This document shows positions 52,982-62,048 of a stretch of 64,000 bases of DNA, in pieces. Each line of letters starts with the position of its first letter. Within the stretch, counting starts at the first letter, position 1. The position numbers and the translations under genes are program-made. The stretch comes from an uncultured Cellulophaga sp. (GTDB lineage: Bacteria > Bacteroidota > Bacteroidia > Flavobacteriales > Flavobacteriaceae): positions 1-64,000 of the forward strand of contig CANLOV010000002.1 in NCBI GenBank assembly GCA_947492955.1. Reading direction: 5' to 3'. The notes below the pieces were generated by a model. That model saw nothing but the letters and a program-made list of their open reading frames with translations. It made no database searches and was not told the DNA's origin.

Positions 52982-53248
52982 TTACCTGCCCCATTTAATT
53001 TTGTTCCAAACTCTCTCGTGAAAGAAATACAAAATCATCTTAGTCGCAAAATCTACCCCAGATATTGCAATAGCTTCGCGCCATTTATCACCACCTAACA
53101 CAAAATATGATACAACAAAAGTATCAATAGTACCTACTATACGCCAGCTTACTGCTTTTGCAACACTACGAATTGGCTTCTCGGACTTTACGTCTGAAGC
53201 ATAATTGCCTTTCGCTCCTTTTTTACCAACTAGTTGTTCTACTATCAT
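52982..53248 (-). CDS. DUF2061 membrane protein
   Basis: 88 residues. The block SVAKAVSWRIVGTIDTFVVSYFV and the end ILYFFHERVWNKIKWG match DUF2061, a small two-helix membrane protein that often stands first in sulfate assimilation operons of Bacteroidota. A sulfate-related role is inferred from context. It lies 28 bp before cysH. The regulator site at 53274-53290 precedes it. Confidence 0.9.
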   Translation of the reverse strand: MIVEQLVGKKGAKGNYASDVKSEKPIRSVAKAVSWRIVGTIDTFVVSYFVLGGDKWREAIAISGVDFATKMILYFFHERVWNKIKWGR

Positions 53249-53273
53249 TACTACTTATTTCCAATTCTATTAT

Positions 53274-53303
53274 CCTATTAATCTAATAGGGTATGCAAAC
53301 ATA
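53274..53303 (-). promoter_or_regulatory. Promoter -7 box and palindromic operator of the sulfate operon
   Basis: On the - strand TATGTTTG (53303-53296) is a -7 box. Just downstream lies CCTATTA-ATC-TAATAGG (53274-53290), a perfect 7-bp inverted repeat at the expected transcription start. A related half site (ACCCTATAAATTTAGTAG) lies at about 53352-53371. No -33 box is evident, which is usual for a regulated promoter. The Rrf2 regulator encoded next door is the likely binder (inference). Confidence 0.55.
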
Positions 53304-53447
53304 CCACTTTCTTTTTAAAATAAGACGCTAAAAACAATCTTAAATTACTATTACCCTATAAATTTAGTAGATTATTAAAATAATAAAGAATTCCTAACAA
53401 ATAATTAATTAAAAATGGGATTCTTAAGAGAATATTGAAGTAAAAAT

Positions 53448-53858
53448 CTAGTTTATTAAATCTGCTAAAGTGTTATTTCTGAATACTTTTAGTGTATTAT
53501 CTCTAACCTGAAGCATTAATTTATTAACTGCGCATTTATTTTCATCGGGGCAATCATCGCATTTCTCATAAAAATTAAGACTTACGCATGGCACCATAGC
53601 TATGGGTCCCTCTAAAACACGCATTACATCTGTCATTAAAATTTCAGATGGATCTTTTATAAGGTAATAACCTCCTCCTTTTCCTTTTTTAGAGCCTAAA
53701 ATTCCTGTTTTACGCAGCGTTAATAAAATACTTTCTAAAAATTTTTGTGAAATATTCTCATGAGCTGCAATACCTGCTATCTGCACTGGTTGCTTATCTT
53801 TTTGGCAAGCCAAAAAGGTAAGTGCTTTTAATCCGTATTTAGTTTTCTTAGAAAGCAT
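53448..53858 (-). CDS. Rrf2-family transcriptional regulator
   Basis: 136 residues. N-terminal winged helix (SKKTKYGLKALTFLA; recognition region IAAHENISQKFLESILLTLRK; wing GSKKGKGGGYYL). The C-terminal half has four Cys (CVSLNFYEKCDDCPDENKC), which could hold an Fe-S cluster, as in IscR/NsrR, or sense sulfur status, as in CymR-like members. It lies directly upstream of the sulfate operon, in the same orientation, and probably controls it. Confidence 0.88.
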   Translation of the reverse strand: MLSKKTKYGLKALTFLACQKDKQPVQIAGIAAHENISQKFLESILLTLRKTGILGSKKGKGGGYYLIKDPSEILMTDVMRVLEGPIAMVPCVSLNFYEKCDDCPDENKCAVNKLMLQVRDNTLKVFRNNTLADLIN

Positions 53859-53872
53859 TTAGCTAAGATAAA

Positions 53873-53902
53873 CAAAATTAGAAAATGTTAAATTAATTAC
53901 AA
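53873..53902 (-). promoter_or_regulatory. Bacteroidota promoter for the Rrf2 gene
   Basis: On the - strand TTG (53902-53900), 19 bp, then TAATTTTG (53880-53873), 15 bp before the ATG. Good match to TTTG-N19/21-TAnnTTTG. Confidence 0.65.
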
Positions 53903-53999
53903 CTTTATACAGATACCAACAACAAACTTAGATTATGCTAATAAGAAATAGTAAATTTAAATTATGAATACGTATTACAAACTTTTTATTACACTGAAC

Positions 54000-54131
54000 T
54001 TACTTATGTTTTTTTAATATAAAATTTCTAATAGCTGAAATAAAGAATACTATATACAGCAGAAACAAGATTAATAATTCTTTTAAATCTAATTTTTCTA
54101 CAGAAAAAAGTATAGCATTAAAACCTCCCAT
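54000..54131 (-). CDS. Possible 43-residue single-helix membrane protein
   Basis: In the 420-bp gap between the Rrf2 gene and the GH5 gene a - strand frame starts ATGGGAGG at 54131 and stops TAA at 54000. It encodes a short start followed by a clear hydrophobic helix (ELLILFLLYIVFFISAI) and a basic end (RNFILKKHK). Composition fits a real membrane peptide, but there is no homology evidence. The rest of the gap shows only AT-rich sequence. Confidence 0.35.
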   Translation of the reverse strand: MGGFNAILFSVEKLDLKELLILFLLYIVFFISAIRNFILKKHK

Positions 54132-54278
54132 TAAACAATAAATACTGTACAATCATTTTTAAAACTCTATACAAATTCATCAATAACATAAAAGATTATT
54201 TCATTTAAAACTTTAAATTTTTTTACACATTTATAATACTGTAAATTAATACCTTCTTACAATTTAAAACAGTTAAAA

Positions 54279-56138
54279 ATGTCAATATCAAGATTTTACG
54301 CAACCACCTTTTTTTTAATTATTGTCTTTTTTTCCCATGGACAAGGGTTCAAAAATTTTATAACTGTTAAAGGCAATCAACTCTTAGATGGCGATAAAGA
54401 ATTTAGATTTCTTTCTTACAATGTGCCTACCTTAAACTATGTAGAAGACAATATGGATTTTGAAGAAACAAATCCTTACGGACTTCCATCTGAATTTGAA
54501 TTGAGAGATTTATTTACAAGCATGCAAATTTTAGGAGGCAATGTAGCTAGAACTTATACAATACCAGTACAAAACAAAAACTTCCCTAAAGAAGCTGTTA
54601 CTTATGTAGAAGCCCCTGGTAAATTTAATGAGGATGCTTTTAAAGTTATGGACACCATGTTAGCTCTTGCCGCGGAATATAAAATAAGAATAATTATTCC
54701 CTTTGTTAACAACTGGGAATGGATGGGCGGTCGTCCTAATTATGCGGACTTTAGAGGCAAGGATAAGGACAAATTTTGGACCGACAAACAATTAATTAAA
54801 GATTTTAAAAAAACTATTAAGTATGTACTAAACAGAACCAATACAATTACTGGTATAAAATATAAAGACGACAAAACCATTATGGCGTGGGAATCTGGTA
54901 ACGAATTACAAAACCCTGCTAAATGGGCAATTGACATTGCTCGGTATGTTAAGAGTATTGACAAAAATCACTTATTTATGGATGGTTTCTTTGCTATCCA
55001 TGGCGCCAATGATTACCCTAGCACTTTTGTGCAACAATATTCTATAGATGAGCCAGCTATTGATATGATAAGCACACACCATTACGAGCCTGCTTCTAGA
55101 AAAATGATTTATGATTTAAAAAAGACCGTTGAAATTGTTGGTGGCAAAAAACCTTTAATGATTGGGGAATTTGGCTTTATTGGCACTTCTGGCATTCAAG
55201 AAGTGTTAGATTATATTATTAGTGAAAAAGCACTTTGCGGAGCACTAATTTGGAGTTTACGCCGTCATGACCCAGACGGTGGTTTTTACCAACACACAGA
55301 ACCTTTTGCTAATGTTTTATATAGAGCATACCACTGGCCAGGTTTTGATGACGGGGAAGCTTATGGTGAACGCAAAACTTTAAAACTATACAGAAAAAAA
55401 TCATTCGAAATAAGAAACATAGAAACACCTGTTATTAGCATACCAAAACCTCCAAAACTTATAACATTTAATAAAACTCCGAAGTTTAGTTGGCAAGGAT
55501 CAGCTGGCGCAAGCGGATACAATATTGAACGCAGTGAGAATATTAATGGTCCTTGGAAGATTATCACTCATAATATTGATGATATAGATACTCCAGGGTT
55601 TGATTTATATAGTGATGAAAGTGCAGAAATTAATAAAATATATTATTATAGAATACATGCCTTAAATGAAGCTGGAAAATCTGCCCCTTCTAATACTATT
55701 GGCCCCGTAAAAATAGAATATTTAACCAGAGTAGATTATGCCGAAAATTTAATGGTTTTAGAAAAATATAAAGGCTTAGAAATAAAAACAGGAGACTGCA
55801 GATCCTACAAAGAAGCTTTCTCTAGAATACATGGCAAAAAAAAATCTGAAGGTGTTTATGTAATACCTAAAGAATTTAAAGAGGTACGTTTATTTAGCTA
55901 TGAATCTTCTAAAAAGCCTAACATATCATTTTTTAGCTCTAAAGATGGTATAAATTACGAAAAAATTAATTTTAAAGTTAATGAATACAAATCTAGCGAA
56001 GACAATTATGCATATTTAGCGCCCCGAAAATATGTTATAAAAGAATCGGAAATAGATGCTACAAAAACCTTAAAGTATATCAAGTTTAAAGCATCAGATA
56101 CCATAAATATTGTAAGAGTAGAGTTAGAATATAAATAA
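54279..56138 (+). CDS. Secreted GH5-type beta-mannanase/glycosidase with Fn3-like domain
   Basis: 619 residues with a signal peptide (cleaved after FSHGQ, about 22). Residues 25-385 form a (beta/alpha)8 glycoside hydrolase: acid/base E209 in WESGNEL and nucleophile E297 in IGEFGF fit clan A, family 5 (mannanase-like). Residues about 393-485 look like a fibronectin type III domain (FSWQGSAGASGYNIERS), and the last ~130 residues form a further beta domain. It faces the - strand mannan genes and ends 2 bp from the DUF5060 gene. Role: cut beta-mannan or a related glycan outside the cell. Confidence 0.85.
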   Translation: MSISRFYATTFFLIIVFFSHGQGFKNFITVKGNQLLDGDKEFRFLSYNVPTLNYVEDNMDFEETNPYGLPSEFELRDLFTSMQILGGNVARTYTIPVQNKNFPKEAVTYVEAPGKFNEDAFKVMDTMLALAAEYKIRIIIPFVNNWEWMGGRPNYADFRGKDKDKFWTDKQLIKDFKKTIKYVLNRTNTITGIKYKDDKTIMAWESGNELQNPAKWAIDIARYVKSIDKNHLFMDGFFAIHGANDYPSTFVQQYSIDEPAIDMISTHHYEPASRKMIYDLKKTVEIVGGKKPLMIGEFGFIGTSGIQEVLDYIISEKALCGALIWSLRRHDPDGGFYQHTEPFANVLYRAYHWPGFDDGEAYGERKTLKLYRKKSFEIRNIETPVISIPKPPKLITFNKTPKFSWQGSAGASGYNIERSENINGPWKIITHNIDDIDTPGFDLYSDESAEINKIYYYRIHALNEAGKSAPSNTIGPVKIEYLTRVDYAENLMVLEKYKGLEIKTGDCRSYKEAFSRIHGKKKSEGVYVIPKEFKEVRLFSYESSKKPNISFFSSKDGINYEKINFKVNEYKSSEDNYAYLAPRKYVIKESEIDATKTLKYIKFKASDTINIVRVELEYK

Positions 56139-56140
56139 AA

Positions 56141-57934
56141 CTATTTACGCCTTAGTAATACTACCCAATCTTTATTTTTATTTGGAGGAAAACCAATTGT
56201 TGTAACATTACCTGCTTTTACACTTTTTAAAGTTCCTTTTAACAGTTTACCTCCTTCACGGGGGTTGTACCAATGTACAGTATAGACACCTTCTTCATTC
56301 GTTAAATCTATCTCGGTTACCTCTACTTTAGGCAAATAAATAGTATACACTGCTCCTTTCTTTGCAAAAATATAATCATCCTTATTTGCTGTTAAACTAT
56401 CGTAGGGTTCCATTTCTGTGAATGGTAAATGGGTTTGAAAAAAATCTAAGGCATATTTTGTCTGGTTCCAAACCTCATCCCGAGTTCTCCAATCATCACA
56501 TGTTAAATCTTCATGTCCAAAATACCATTCAACTCCAGCTCCACCAGCCATTAAATTTCCCCAAAGGACAGCACCTCTAATATCATCATGATTTGGGTTA
56601 TCTATATCTTTCTGAACTCCTTTAACAGCAGGCCCTATTTCATCATTGCATACTACCCAATTCTTATTTTCTTTTTTAGAATTAAGAATCCATTTTTTAG
56701 TAATCTCATGAACACTATTTGGGTTTTTAATTTGAATTGAAGGGCCATCAAGATACTCATAACCTAGCAAAGGATTCAAAATTAAATCTTGTTCCTCCGG
56801 GAGTGAATGAGTGTGTATTACAATAAAATTTTTATAAGGATCATGGCTTTTAATATATTTAGCCATCGCTTTTCTATCCTCATCTGTTTGTCCTTTAGGT
56901 GTCCAATACAGAGGTCCGTTTTCTTCTCCTAAATTCCATGTTACAGCTAAATGATGAGAAAATCTTGCTATTAACTCCCTGTAATATAACTTTCGCTGTA
57001 CTCCAAGTTCTCCTATATCTAACAGCAATTCATTTTCTGTTTCTTGCGTTACCATATGCAGCATTAACCCCAAAGAATCCATATGGTTAAAAACTATTTC
57101 CCATTGATCTAACTTGCTACAATCAAAACGATAACGTTCATTTTCTGCTATCCAAGGCCATACATCTTTACCATCTCCTTGAATATTCATTGTTAAAAAA
57201 TAAACAGAATTCATTCCTTTAGAAGACAAATAATTAAGCGCTCCTATAATACCTTTCCCTTTGCCATTTTGCCATGTAGGGTTTCCTTGTTTCCAGTCTT
57301 TAGTGTGAGTTTCATAATTATGAGTAGCTGGCGTTTGATCAAACTCATAGTATCCTAAAAAATTTTCAGGGCTATCTGCTCCTCCTTTAAGAAATGCTTC
57401 TTGCTTTTCTGAAAATCTTAGATAACGCTCATTAACGTATTTCAACTTCCCTTTTGATCTAAAGTCTGGAGCATTCTTATCCGATTTTCCTACTGTAAAA
57501 ATTCCTGTAACGCCATCAAAAGAAATAGACTCCCCTTCTTTTTCATTATCATTAACAGCTATATTGTCACCTTTTCTAAAAGACACCTCATAAGTCCATT
57601 CTCCAATAGCATCTGGCACAAACCTCACTTTCCACACATTACCAGCTTCTGCACTTGTTTCTGCTGCATTACCATCGGCCGCATAGAACCCCGGAACCAC
57701 ATAAATCTTTTCATTATGCTTAAAGGTTACATTTAATCTATAATTTAAAAATGGGTTATAAGAATCATTTTCACTTATAAAATCTCCTTCAAAACTTAAT
57801 GTAATTTTATGCCATTTTTTTAACTCTCCTTCTATTAAAACATTCTTAGTTTGAGCAATACTTACTATTGGTAATAATGCTAAAACAAGAATTAAAATAC
57901 AATTAGATTTACTTAAACACTTTAACATAAACAT
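56141..57934 (-). CDS. Secreted DUF5060-containing putative glycoside hydrolase
   Basis: 597 residues with a signal peptide (cleaved near VSIAQ). Residues 35-150 match DUF5060, a beta-sandwich (VPGFYAADGNAAETSAEAGN, FVPDAIGEWTYEVSF). A barrel-type region follows (KGIIGALNYLSSKGMNSVYF; VTWNLGEENG; acidic residues in NDEIGPAV as possible catalytic pair) and a C-terminal beta domain with VHWYNPREGG, as in putative collagen-binding tails. The specific substrate is unknown; co-location suggests a mannan-related glycan. Confidence 0.75.
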   Translation of the reverse strand: MFMLKCLSKSNCILILVLALLPIVSIAQTKNVLIEGELKKWHKITLSFEGDFISENDSYNPFLNYRLNVTFKHNEKIYVVPGFYAADGNAAETSAEAGNVWKVRFVPDAIGEWTYEVSFRKGDNIAVNDNEKEGESISFDGVTGIFTVGKSDKNAPDFRSKGKLKYVNERYLRFSEKQEAFLKGGADSPENFLGYYEFDQTPATHNYETHTKDWKQGNPTWQNGKGKGIIGALNYLSSKGMNSVYFLTMNIQGDGKDVWPWIAENERYRFDCSKLDQWEIVFNHMDSLGLMLHMVTQETENELLLDIGELGVQRKLYYRELIARFSHHLAVTWNLGEENGPLYWTPKGQTDEDRKAMAKYIKSHDPYKNFIVIHTHSLPEEQDLILNPLLGYEYLDGPSIQIKNPNSVHEITKKWILNSKKENKNWVVCNDEIGPAVKGVQKDIDNPNHDDIRGAVLWGNLMAGGAGVEWYFGHEDLTCDDWRTRDEVWNQTKYALDFFQTHLPFTEMEPYDSLTANKDDYIFAKKGAVYTIYLPKVEVTEIDLTNEEGVYTVHWYNPREGGKLLKGTLKSVKAGNVTTIGFPPNKNKDWVVLLRRK

Positions 57935-57972
57935 TAGAATTAAGTTAATATTTCTTGAATGTGCTAATTTAA

Positions 57973-59301
57973 CTATTTTAAATTTCGAATTTCAATATTA
58001 GCTTTTTTTATAATATTTAGTGTAGAAAAGTCTGAAGCAAAAACAGTATTTAAGCCTTGAGGTTCTTGCGGAGGATCTCCTGTGAAATCATCTCCTTTTT
58101 CCCATTTTTCATGATTAGGGTTTGGCATTCCAAATCCGCCAAAACCCCAAAAATTTAATCCTGCTAAACTTTTTTCAGCTTTACAACTATTTAGCACCTT
58201 ATTAATTACAGAGCTATAAAAATAATCTCTATTTTCAACAGATGCATAAGTAGCGTTACTTTCTTTTGCTCTAGGAAAACCAAACTCCGATGTTACAATA
58301 GGCTTATTAAGCCTATCTGCTACAGCTATATGCTTATCCATATAATTATGTGCTTTCTTTATAGATTCTTTTAGAGTTTCTTTCTCATTATCTACTTTAT
58401 ACCACCCCCAATTTTTAGGCCACATATGCATGGTTAAATAATCTATATCTTTGTTTTTATGAAGACGTTCATACATACTAATATCATCTAAATAACTACG
58501 TTCTCCTTCTGCTCCCGTAGATATTAGTTGATTAGGTGCTAAACCTTCTATGATACTTACTGTTTGGTTTAACCATGCCCCAAATGCTTTTTCGTGACTT
58601 GAATCTACCAAAACTCTAGGCTCATTTGCTACCTGCCAAGACATTACTGTACTGTCTTCTGCATATTTAACACCTGAATATTTATTTGTTCTTCCTATTA
58701 TATATTTTATATGTTTATAATAAGCTTCCATACATGGATTACAACTATGAAATTGTCTGGCATATGTCATATAATCGTCCCAAGAATATTCTTCTAAGAA
58801 AGGATTAGGCACCTCTCCATAACCATTCCACTTTAGGTATTCCGACATACCGCCAGACCATATCCAATTGTTATTTAGATAAAGTACGGCGTACATATTT
58901 CTTTTTTTCATTTCATGTATCAAAAAATCTAACCCATCTAATAAATCCTCATTATACACACCTTGTTTGGGCTGTAAAGCAGGATACACTTTATAATCTC
59001 CGCCATCTCCTTCTGCTCCCACTAAAATCCTTAAATTATTAATCCCTACTTCTTGTAATAAATTTAGTTCGTTAATTAAACGTTCTCTATTACCTCCGTT
59101 TTTAGCTCCCAAAAGCGGTCCGTACCAATAGTTAGCACCTATAAAATAATAAGGCTTATCGTCTATATAAAATTGCGCATCTTTCACCTTAACAAAGCCT
59201 GCTGTTTTTTTGTTGTTATTTACAATTATTGTAGAAGTACTTTTACAACTAACAAAAAACAATATCATTACAAGCTTTAATACTACTATTTTATATTTCA
59301 T
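57973..59301 (-). CDS. GH5_7-like mannan endo-1,4-beta-mannosidase, lipoprotein
   Basis: 442 residues from the ATG at 59301. The longer frame to 59412 only extends into the preceding gene, while this start gives a lipoprotein signal with lipobox FFVSC. Catalytic residues in this numbering: acid/base E227 (QVANEPR) and nucleophile E339 (TSEFGFPR). The start of the barrel, YYFIGANYWYG, and GGDYKVYPALQPKQG are typical of family 5 subfamily 7 mannanases. Surface-anchored enzyme cutting beta-mannan. It starts 1 bp after the GH26 gene ends. Confidence 0.9.
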   Translation of the reverse strand: MKYKIVVLKLVMILFFVSCKSTSTIIVNNNKKTAGFVKVKDAQFYIDDKPYYFIGANYWYGPLLGAKNGGNRERLINELNLLQEVGINNLRILVGAEGDGGDYKVYPALQPKQGVYNEDLLDGLDFLIHEMKKRNMYAVLYLNNNWIWSGGMSEYLKWNGYGEVPNPFLEEYSWDDYMTYARQFHSCNPCMEAYYKHIKYIIGRTNKYSGVKYAEDSTVMSWQVANEPRVLVDSSHEKAFGAWLNQTVSIIEGLAPNQLISTGAEGERSYLDDISMYERLHKNKDIDYLTMHMWPKNWGWYKVDNEKETLKESIKKAHNYMDKHIAVADRLNKPIVTSEFGFPRAKESNATYASVENRDYFYSSVINKVLNSCKAEKSLAGLNFWGFGGFGMPNPNHEKWEKGDDFTGDPPQEPQGLNTVFASDFSTLNIIKKANIEIRNLK

Positions 59302-59302
59302 A

Positions 59303-60853
59303 CTAATTAGGCACTTTATACAGGTTTGGCAAATTATTTTGTAATAACACATTATCTTTACTAGAAAACAGCATAAAATCATTAGCAACTGTATGTTCTG
59401 GTGTTGGCACACAATAAGAATCTTTAATATTAGACCAAAACATCATATAACTTAACTTTACATCGTTATCTGTTAATGCATTGTACATATCATTAGAGTA
59501 AAAATTTGGAATAGGTGTATTAACTCCAGGAGTAACAAAAAAGCAAGATTCTGTTAATGCCGCAATCTTAACTTTTTGTTCGGCAAGATTTGATACTATT
59601 TTTAATTTAGCATTTGCTTGGGTTAACCCTGCTATACCTTGATTGTTAAAATCTCCGTAATTATCCATACCTAAAATATCTACGTAATTATCTCCCGGAT
59701 AACGCTCCAAATACTCTGTTTCTGTATTAAAATGTCTATCTGATGAATATGCAAAAAGCATATTATTCACCTCTTTAGTATCTTTTAAGTAATCTACTGT
59801 AAAGCGCCACACATCTATATATTGCTGAGGCGTACAATAAGATTCTCCCCACCAAAACCAACTACCATCAAACTCATGAAAAGGTCTAAATATAATAGGG
59901 ATTAATTTACCATCACTCCCTATTAAACCTTTAGCAACCTTTGCAATTTTATCTAATTTACCTTTATAATATTCATGATTTTCCCCTCCAGGAAGAATAC
60001 TAATAAAAGCATTGTTTTTTTGAAAATCGGTCATGTTATTAGTATAAAAATGCTCTCCTTCATAAGGCTCTCTCATATGCCAAGAAAAAGTATTTACCAT
60101 GCCATTATTATATGCACTAACTACATCCTCTACAATAGATTGTTCTTGCTGATAATACCAATTTGATGATGTTTCATTATTCTCATCATCTGTAATAAAA
60201 GAAAAATCAGAACCTAATAAACCTGGATCATGTCCTGTTGTTTTTTTCATATCAGAAAATCCAAAAGCATCATTATAAAAAGAACTATAAGCATCTTGTT
60301 GGCCTACTAAGAAACTAGTTCTTGCTATTTTATTTAAATTATAAAATAGCGCAATAGTTTCTGGGCTAGCATTAGAATTAACCATATAAAACTGAGCTTC
60401 TGATGCCGTCAACAAAAACTCTTCTGGCTCGTTCGTAATTCTTATTAAGGCATTATTTAAAGCTCCTAAATTAACTCTAGCATTATCCACACTTTTTAAA
60501 GTAATACTTACAGTCTCTATTTCTTCAGACTCAGAATCATCTATAATGTTTAGCGGAATATCTACACTTGTAGTATTTGCTAAGATCGTTACTGTTTCTA
60601 AAATCTCGGTATAATCTATACCATTTGTAGCATTTCCATCAATTGTAAAAGTAATAGTAATGTCTTCTTCAAAAGATTCTGAAATCCTTACCGTAAACAA
60701 ACCATTATTTTGGGGTTCGGAAGCTGTATTTGTATTCGCTATAATACTTACAAAGATTTTTTCTACAACAATTTCTTCCTTAGGGTCGTCTTTAGAACAT
60801 GCAACAAAGCATACAACTATTAAAAGAAAAATGTATTTATAAATCTTTTTCAT
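59303..60853 (-). CDS. GH26 beta-mannanase lipoprotein with Calx-beta domain
   Basis: 516 residues; lipoprotein signal with lipobox CFVAC (Cys19). Residues 30-140 form a Calx-beta-like domain (NATNGIDYTEI, ILANTTSVDIPLNIIDD). Residues 150-516 are the GH26 catalytic domain: acid/base E327 in RPFHEFDGSWFWWG and nucleophile E435 in ALTESCF. GH26 enzymes of this kind often release mannobiose, which suits the epimerase and phosphorylase encoded just upstream. It lies 7 bp after the epimerase gene. Confidence 0.92.
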   Translation of the reverse strand: MKKIYKYIFLLIVVCFVACSKDDPKEEIVVEKIFVSIIANTNTASEPQNNGLFTVRISESFEEDITITFTIDGNATNGIDYTEILETVTILANTTSVDIPLNIIDDSESEEIETVSITLKSVDNARVNLGALNNALIRITNEPEEFLLTASEAQFYMVNSNASPETIALFYNLNKIARTSFLVGQQDAYSSFYNDAFGFSDMKKTTGHDPGLLGSDFSFITDDENNETSSNWYYQQEQSIVEDVVSAYNNGMVNTFSWHMREPYEGEHFYTNNMTDFQKNNAFISILPGGENHEYYKGKLDKIAKVAKGLIGSDGKLIPIIFRPFHEFDGSWFWWGESYCTPQQYIDVWRFTVDYLKDTKEVNNMLFAYSSDRHFNTETEYLERYPGDNYVDILGMDNYGDFNNQGIAGLTQANAKLKIVSNLAEQKVKIAALTESCFFVTPGVNTPIPNFYSNDMYNALTDNDVKLSYMMFWSNIKDSYCVPTPEHTVANDFMLFSSKDNVLLQNNLPNLYKVPN

Positions 60854-60860
60854 ATTCTTC

Positions 60861-62048
60861 TTATTTACTATTCTGTACCAACATACAAGCTCTTGATGTA
60901 TGGTATGGTGCTTTCCACATACTCACCTTATCTTCTTGCGAATAAACCTCGCCATTTTTATCTACTCTAAAATACCATTCTCCATGCTTAGTATCTATTA
61001 AATGTGTTTTAGTAAATTCCCATATTTTTAAAGAAACCTCTAAATACTTTGGGTTATTCGTTAGCTTATAAACATAGTTTAAACCCACTAAAGCTTCCAT
61101 TTGTGGCCACCAGTGCCTATCTGTATCTAGTTCATTAGTGCTTACATTTTTCTCATTTATAACAGCTCCTTCATTATCTATTCCCTCATTTAAAAATACA
61201 TCTGCTACTTTAATTGCTGTACTTTCTGTTTCTTTTATCAATTTTTTGTCTCCTACAGCTCTTGCAGCATCTATAACTAACCAGGCAGTTTCAATATCAT
61301 GTCCATAAGAAATAATATTACTTTGCAAATCCCAATTATCATTAAAAAACAAATCGTAGTTATATTTTCTATTTAAAAATTTTTGTTGAATTAATTCAAT
61401 TAAATTCTTTAATGCATTTTTCACATTTTCCGAATTATAAATACTAAGCAACCTTGTATATGCCTCTAAAATATGTAAATGCGTATTCATTGTTTTAGAA
61501 GCATTCATATCTTTAGTACTCAATCGCATATCCTTAATAGATGTCCAATCCTCATTAAAAGCTTCTATATAACCGTTAGCCCTATAATCTCTTGCATGTT
61601 TTTCTATTAAATTAAATAATTCTATAGCCCAATTTTTAGCTTCTTCGTCTTTTGTTAAGATATAATATTCTGATAATGCATAGATAGCAAATGATTGCGC
61701 ATATACCTGTTTACGTTTATTTATAGGTTCTCCCTTATAATTAAGCTCCCAAAAAACACCCCCATAAACTTTATCCTTAAAAAAATCTTTTAAATATTGA
61801 TAAGACCGATTGCAAATTGCTCTATATTCTGAATTTTTTAAATAATTTGATGCCGCAGAAAAAGACCACAATATTCTAGTATTTAATATAACTCCTTTTG
61901 ATGCATTTGGAACAACAATATTCTCGCTATCTATTCTACCTACAAATCCACCATACTTTTTATCCAAAGTGTTGCCAGACCAATAATTTAATATATTTTT
62001 TAATTCTTGGTCTAATTCTAATTGTAATGTATCATATTCTAATATCAT
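60861..62048 (-). CDS. Mannobiose 2-epimerase (AGE family)
   Basis: 395 residues, (alpha/alpha)6 barrel of the N-acylglucosamine 2-epimerase family. Conserved blocks GGFVGRID, GGVFWELNYKG, HLHILEAYTRL, YGHDIETAWLV and DRHWWPQMEALVG carry the catalytic His and Arg residues of cellobiose/mannobiose epimerases. With mannanase and GH130 neighbours, mannobiose to mannosylglucose is the probable reaction. Cytoplasmic. The gene overlaps the GH130 gene by one base. Confidence 0.92.
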   Translation of the reverse strand: MILEYDTLQLELDQELKNILNYWSGNTLDKKYGGFVGRIDSENIVVPNASKGVILNTRILWSFSAASNYLKNSEYRAICNRSYQYLKDFFKDKVYGGVFWELNYKGEPINKRKQVYAQSFAIYALSEYYILTKDEEAKNWAIELFNLIEKHARDYRANGYIEAFNEDWTSIKDMRLSTKDMNASKTMNTHLHILEAYTRLLSIYNSENVKNALKNLIELIQQKFLNRKYNYDLFFNDNWDLQSNIISYGHDIETAWLVIDAARAVGDKKLIKETESTAIKVADVFLNEGIDNEGAVINEKNVSTNELDTDRHWWPQMEALVGLNYVYKLTNNPKYLEVSLKIWEFTKTHLIDTKHGEWYFRVDKNGEVYSQEDKVSMWKAPYHTSRACMLVQNSK

